Below, one piece after another: positions 62,836 to 64,000 of a DNA stretch of 64,000 nt. Position numbers and translations under genes: made by a program. Source of the DNA: Toxoplasma gondii ME49 (lineage: Eukaryota > Apicomplexa > Conoidasida > Eucoccidiorida > Sarcocystidae); NCBI RefSeq assembly GCF_000006565.2, contig NC_031479.1:868001-932000 (forward strand), given 5' to 3'. Under the pieces are notes generated by a model. The model did no database searches and was not told the origin of the DNA. It saw only the letters and a program-made list of their open reading frames with translations. Position 1 is the stretch's first letter, and every line of letters starts with the position of its first letter.

Positions 62836-64000
62836 GCATATTCATTTACTTTCACGCGTGCATGCATGCCTTGGTTCGCACAAGCGTGCTTCGTTATACG
62901 GCTGTCTGGGGATGCGTTGAGAAGAAACGGCTCTTCCACGCCGATCTGCTCTTAATTCTCTGTACAGCGTCGCGCAACAAAAACAGATATTGAAGTGCAT
63001 CTTGTCACTTCTCGCTCCCTTCGGACCAACGCCTAGAAGCAAATGGACAGTGAAACATTGACATATATATAAGTATATATATGTATATATAGATGTACAA
63101 AAGAAACTCCACATCACTAGATAGACAGATGTATACATTTAGATAACAACCATAGCCAAGTATCAACTTGAATGGTGACGAAGAGGTTCGAAAGCAGAAA
63201 CCGATTTCGATTAGGAAGTGGAACAAGGCGAACGGCAAACGAGAGGGGGACACTGAAAAGTGTGTATGTCCCGAGTGTGAGCACAGATTCAAGTGAGGGT
63301 GCAGTTTTCTGTTAGAGGATGCTAACTTTTGGGGACAACAACTGGAGAGAAGAGAGTTTTCACTTGTCTGTCATGAGCCCTCGGTTCATGCATCTTTTCT
63401 CCATCATCGTGGGCGTCCAACCGCATGCAACGATGTGCTGTGTCATTGGAGAAAGTCTTTGTAGCCTTCCCGCGCCTTCTGATTCTCGTTTTTTCTCTCG
63501 CCTTTGTTCACCTGTCGCCGCAGTTGGTGAACAAGCTTCTGGAACAGCAAGACGACCCCGACTGGCCTGGCCACCAGCCTTTCGACTTTCTTGTCGACAA
63601 TAAATGGTTCCTCCGAACATCTCTCGAAGAGTAGGCAGTCGACAGAGACAGCAGAAGTCGAACTTCTTACGTCCCGGCTTGTACATGAAAGTGCAGACTG
63701 TTTCTTTTGTGTTCATTTGTCTCCAACCGAGCTGCACAAGACTGTGTGACAGTCTCGGTGACTTCGCTCGCGCGTATGCAGCCGTACACCCTTTCGCATC
63801 CCCACCTCATTCTCTCTTTGCAGTAAAGGATCTGTCCTTTTTTCACTGTATTTGCTTTTCTCCTTCCTCAGACTCCCGTCTCGTGTGTCTGCTTGTCCTC
63901 TCCGCTACTGTTTCTTTTGTCTTCTTGCCCTCATCCATTGCTCATTCAGTACATATCCTCGCTTGGAAGTCGCCGAGTTTCGGTTGCCGGTTCGTCGCTT
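62501..64000 (+). CDS. YTM1: YTM1/WDR12-like ribosome biogenesis protein, 5' part
   Basis: Exon 1 is 62501-62740, exon 2 63524-63630, and a probable third exon starts at 63950 and is cut by the window end. The protein begins MPASTSLSALADSA. Joining exons 1 and 2 (phase 0, AAG|GTGCGC donor) gives the NLE domain of Ytm1/WDR12: EVQIHLSTNLPDIFRLP, PFVVPGSYRRLELSK, LVNKLLEQQ and PFDFLVDNKWFLRTSLEE. In the family this domain binds the MIDAS domain of the AAA-ATPase Midasin (Rea1) on pre-60S particles in the nucleolus, with Nop7 and Erb1. The WD40 propeller should follow outside the window. Exon 2 ends in phase 2, and the acceptor CATTCAG at 63949 restores frame with LEVAEFRLPVR, which fits the end of the domain. 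About 27 residues precede the usual domain start. The family call is firm; the third exon is less sure. Confidence 0.85.
62795..62840. repeat. (TA)n microsatellite in YTM1-like intron 1
   Basis: About 45 bp of TA repeats with one TTTA interruption begin roughly 55 bp after the exon 1 donor. Confidence 0.9.
63059..63095. repeat. TATATA/GTATAT tract in YTM1-like intron 1
   Basis: About 36 bp of imperfect TA and GTATA units occur in the same intron as the tract at 62795-62840, between exons 1 (to 62740) and 2 (from 63524). Confidence 0.8.

Noticed and set aside
1..64000. CRISPR arrays, insertion sequences, phage or viral genes
   Set aside because: No regular short repeats with unique spacers, no transposase or integrase motifs and no viral protein signatures were seen; the genome is eukaryotic.

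Overview
The window looks like nuclear DNA of a coccidian apicomplexan, most likely Toxoplasma gondii or a close relative such as Hammondia or Neospora. The signs are widely spaced genes with several GT-AG introns of about 200-900 bp, proteins with very long Ser/Pro/Glu-rich insertions around small conserved cores, TGCATGC motifs in a promoter region, and many (AT)n microsatellites. The species is inferred from style, not from a database match. I saw no bacterial, plasmid, phage, CRISPR or viral feature.

I support seven protein-coding genes, with strands ordered -, +, -, +, -, +, +. (1) 2278-5057 (-): an unrecognised two-exon protein of about 832 aa. (2) 10538-21330 (+): a giant ABHD17-like serine hydrolase, about 3130 aa in five exons; a complete alpha/beta-hydrolase core with a predicted N-myristoylation site is followed by about 2600 low-complexity residues. 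(3) 24423-32202 (-): a transmembrane amino-acid transporter of the AAAP type, about 2130 aa in four exons, with family motifs rebuilt across splice junctions. (4) 34305-37571 (+): an unrecognised Ser-rich protein of about 781 aa. (5) 41349-47530 (-): a secretory GH27 alpha-galactosidase, about 951 aa in seven exons, with both catalytic Asp residues and an acidic N-terminal extension. (6) 51122-60383 (+): an eleven-exon cardiolipin-synthase-type phospholipase D protein, about 1224 aa, with two HKD motifs. (7) 62501-64000 (+): the 5' part of a YTM1/WDR12 ribosome-biogenesis protein, cut by the window end.

Genes 1/2, 3/4 and 5/6 are divergent pairs; genes 2/3 and 4/5 converge; genes 6/7 are in tandem. 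The spaces between them (2-5.5 kb) hold few convincing genes. They contain a 72-bp degenerate repeat array (5360-5555), a 121-bp spaced repeat (22136-22300), AT microsatellites, a purine tract, a cytosine run and TGCATGC motifs. Two weak ORF clusters, at about 39.1-40.1 kb and 48.2-50.3 kb on the minus strand, might be degraded or divergent secreted-protein genes.

Exon boundaries were deduced by hand from GT/AG signals, reading phase and family motifs. Most junctions agree on all three. The uncertain ones are the last exon of gene 2, the exon 6/7 junction of gene 5, the start of exon 9 in gene 6, and the two-exon models of the unrecognised genes. No dedicated novel system is evident. The most interesting items are the oversized enzymes and transporter, an 18-bp quasi-palindrome duplicated in the transporter exon, an internal LAPGEI repeat in the same protein, and a possible GC-AG intron.
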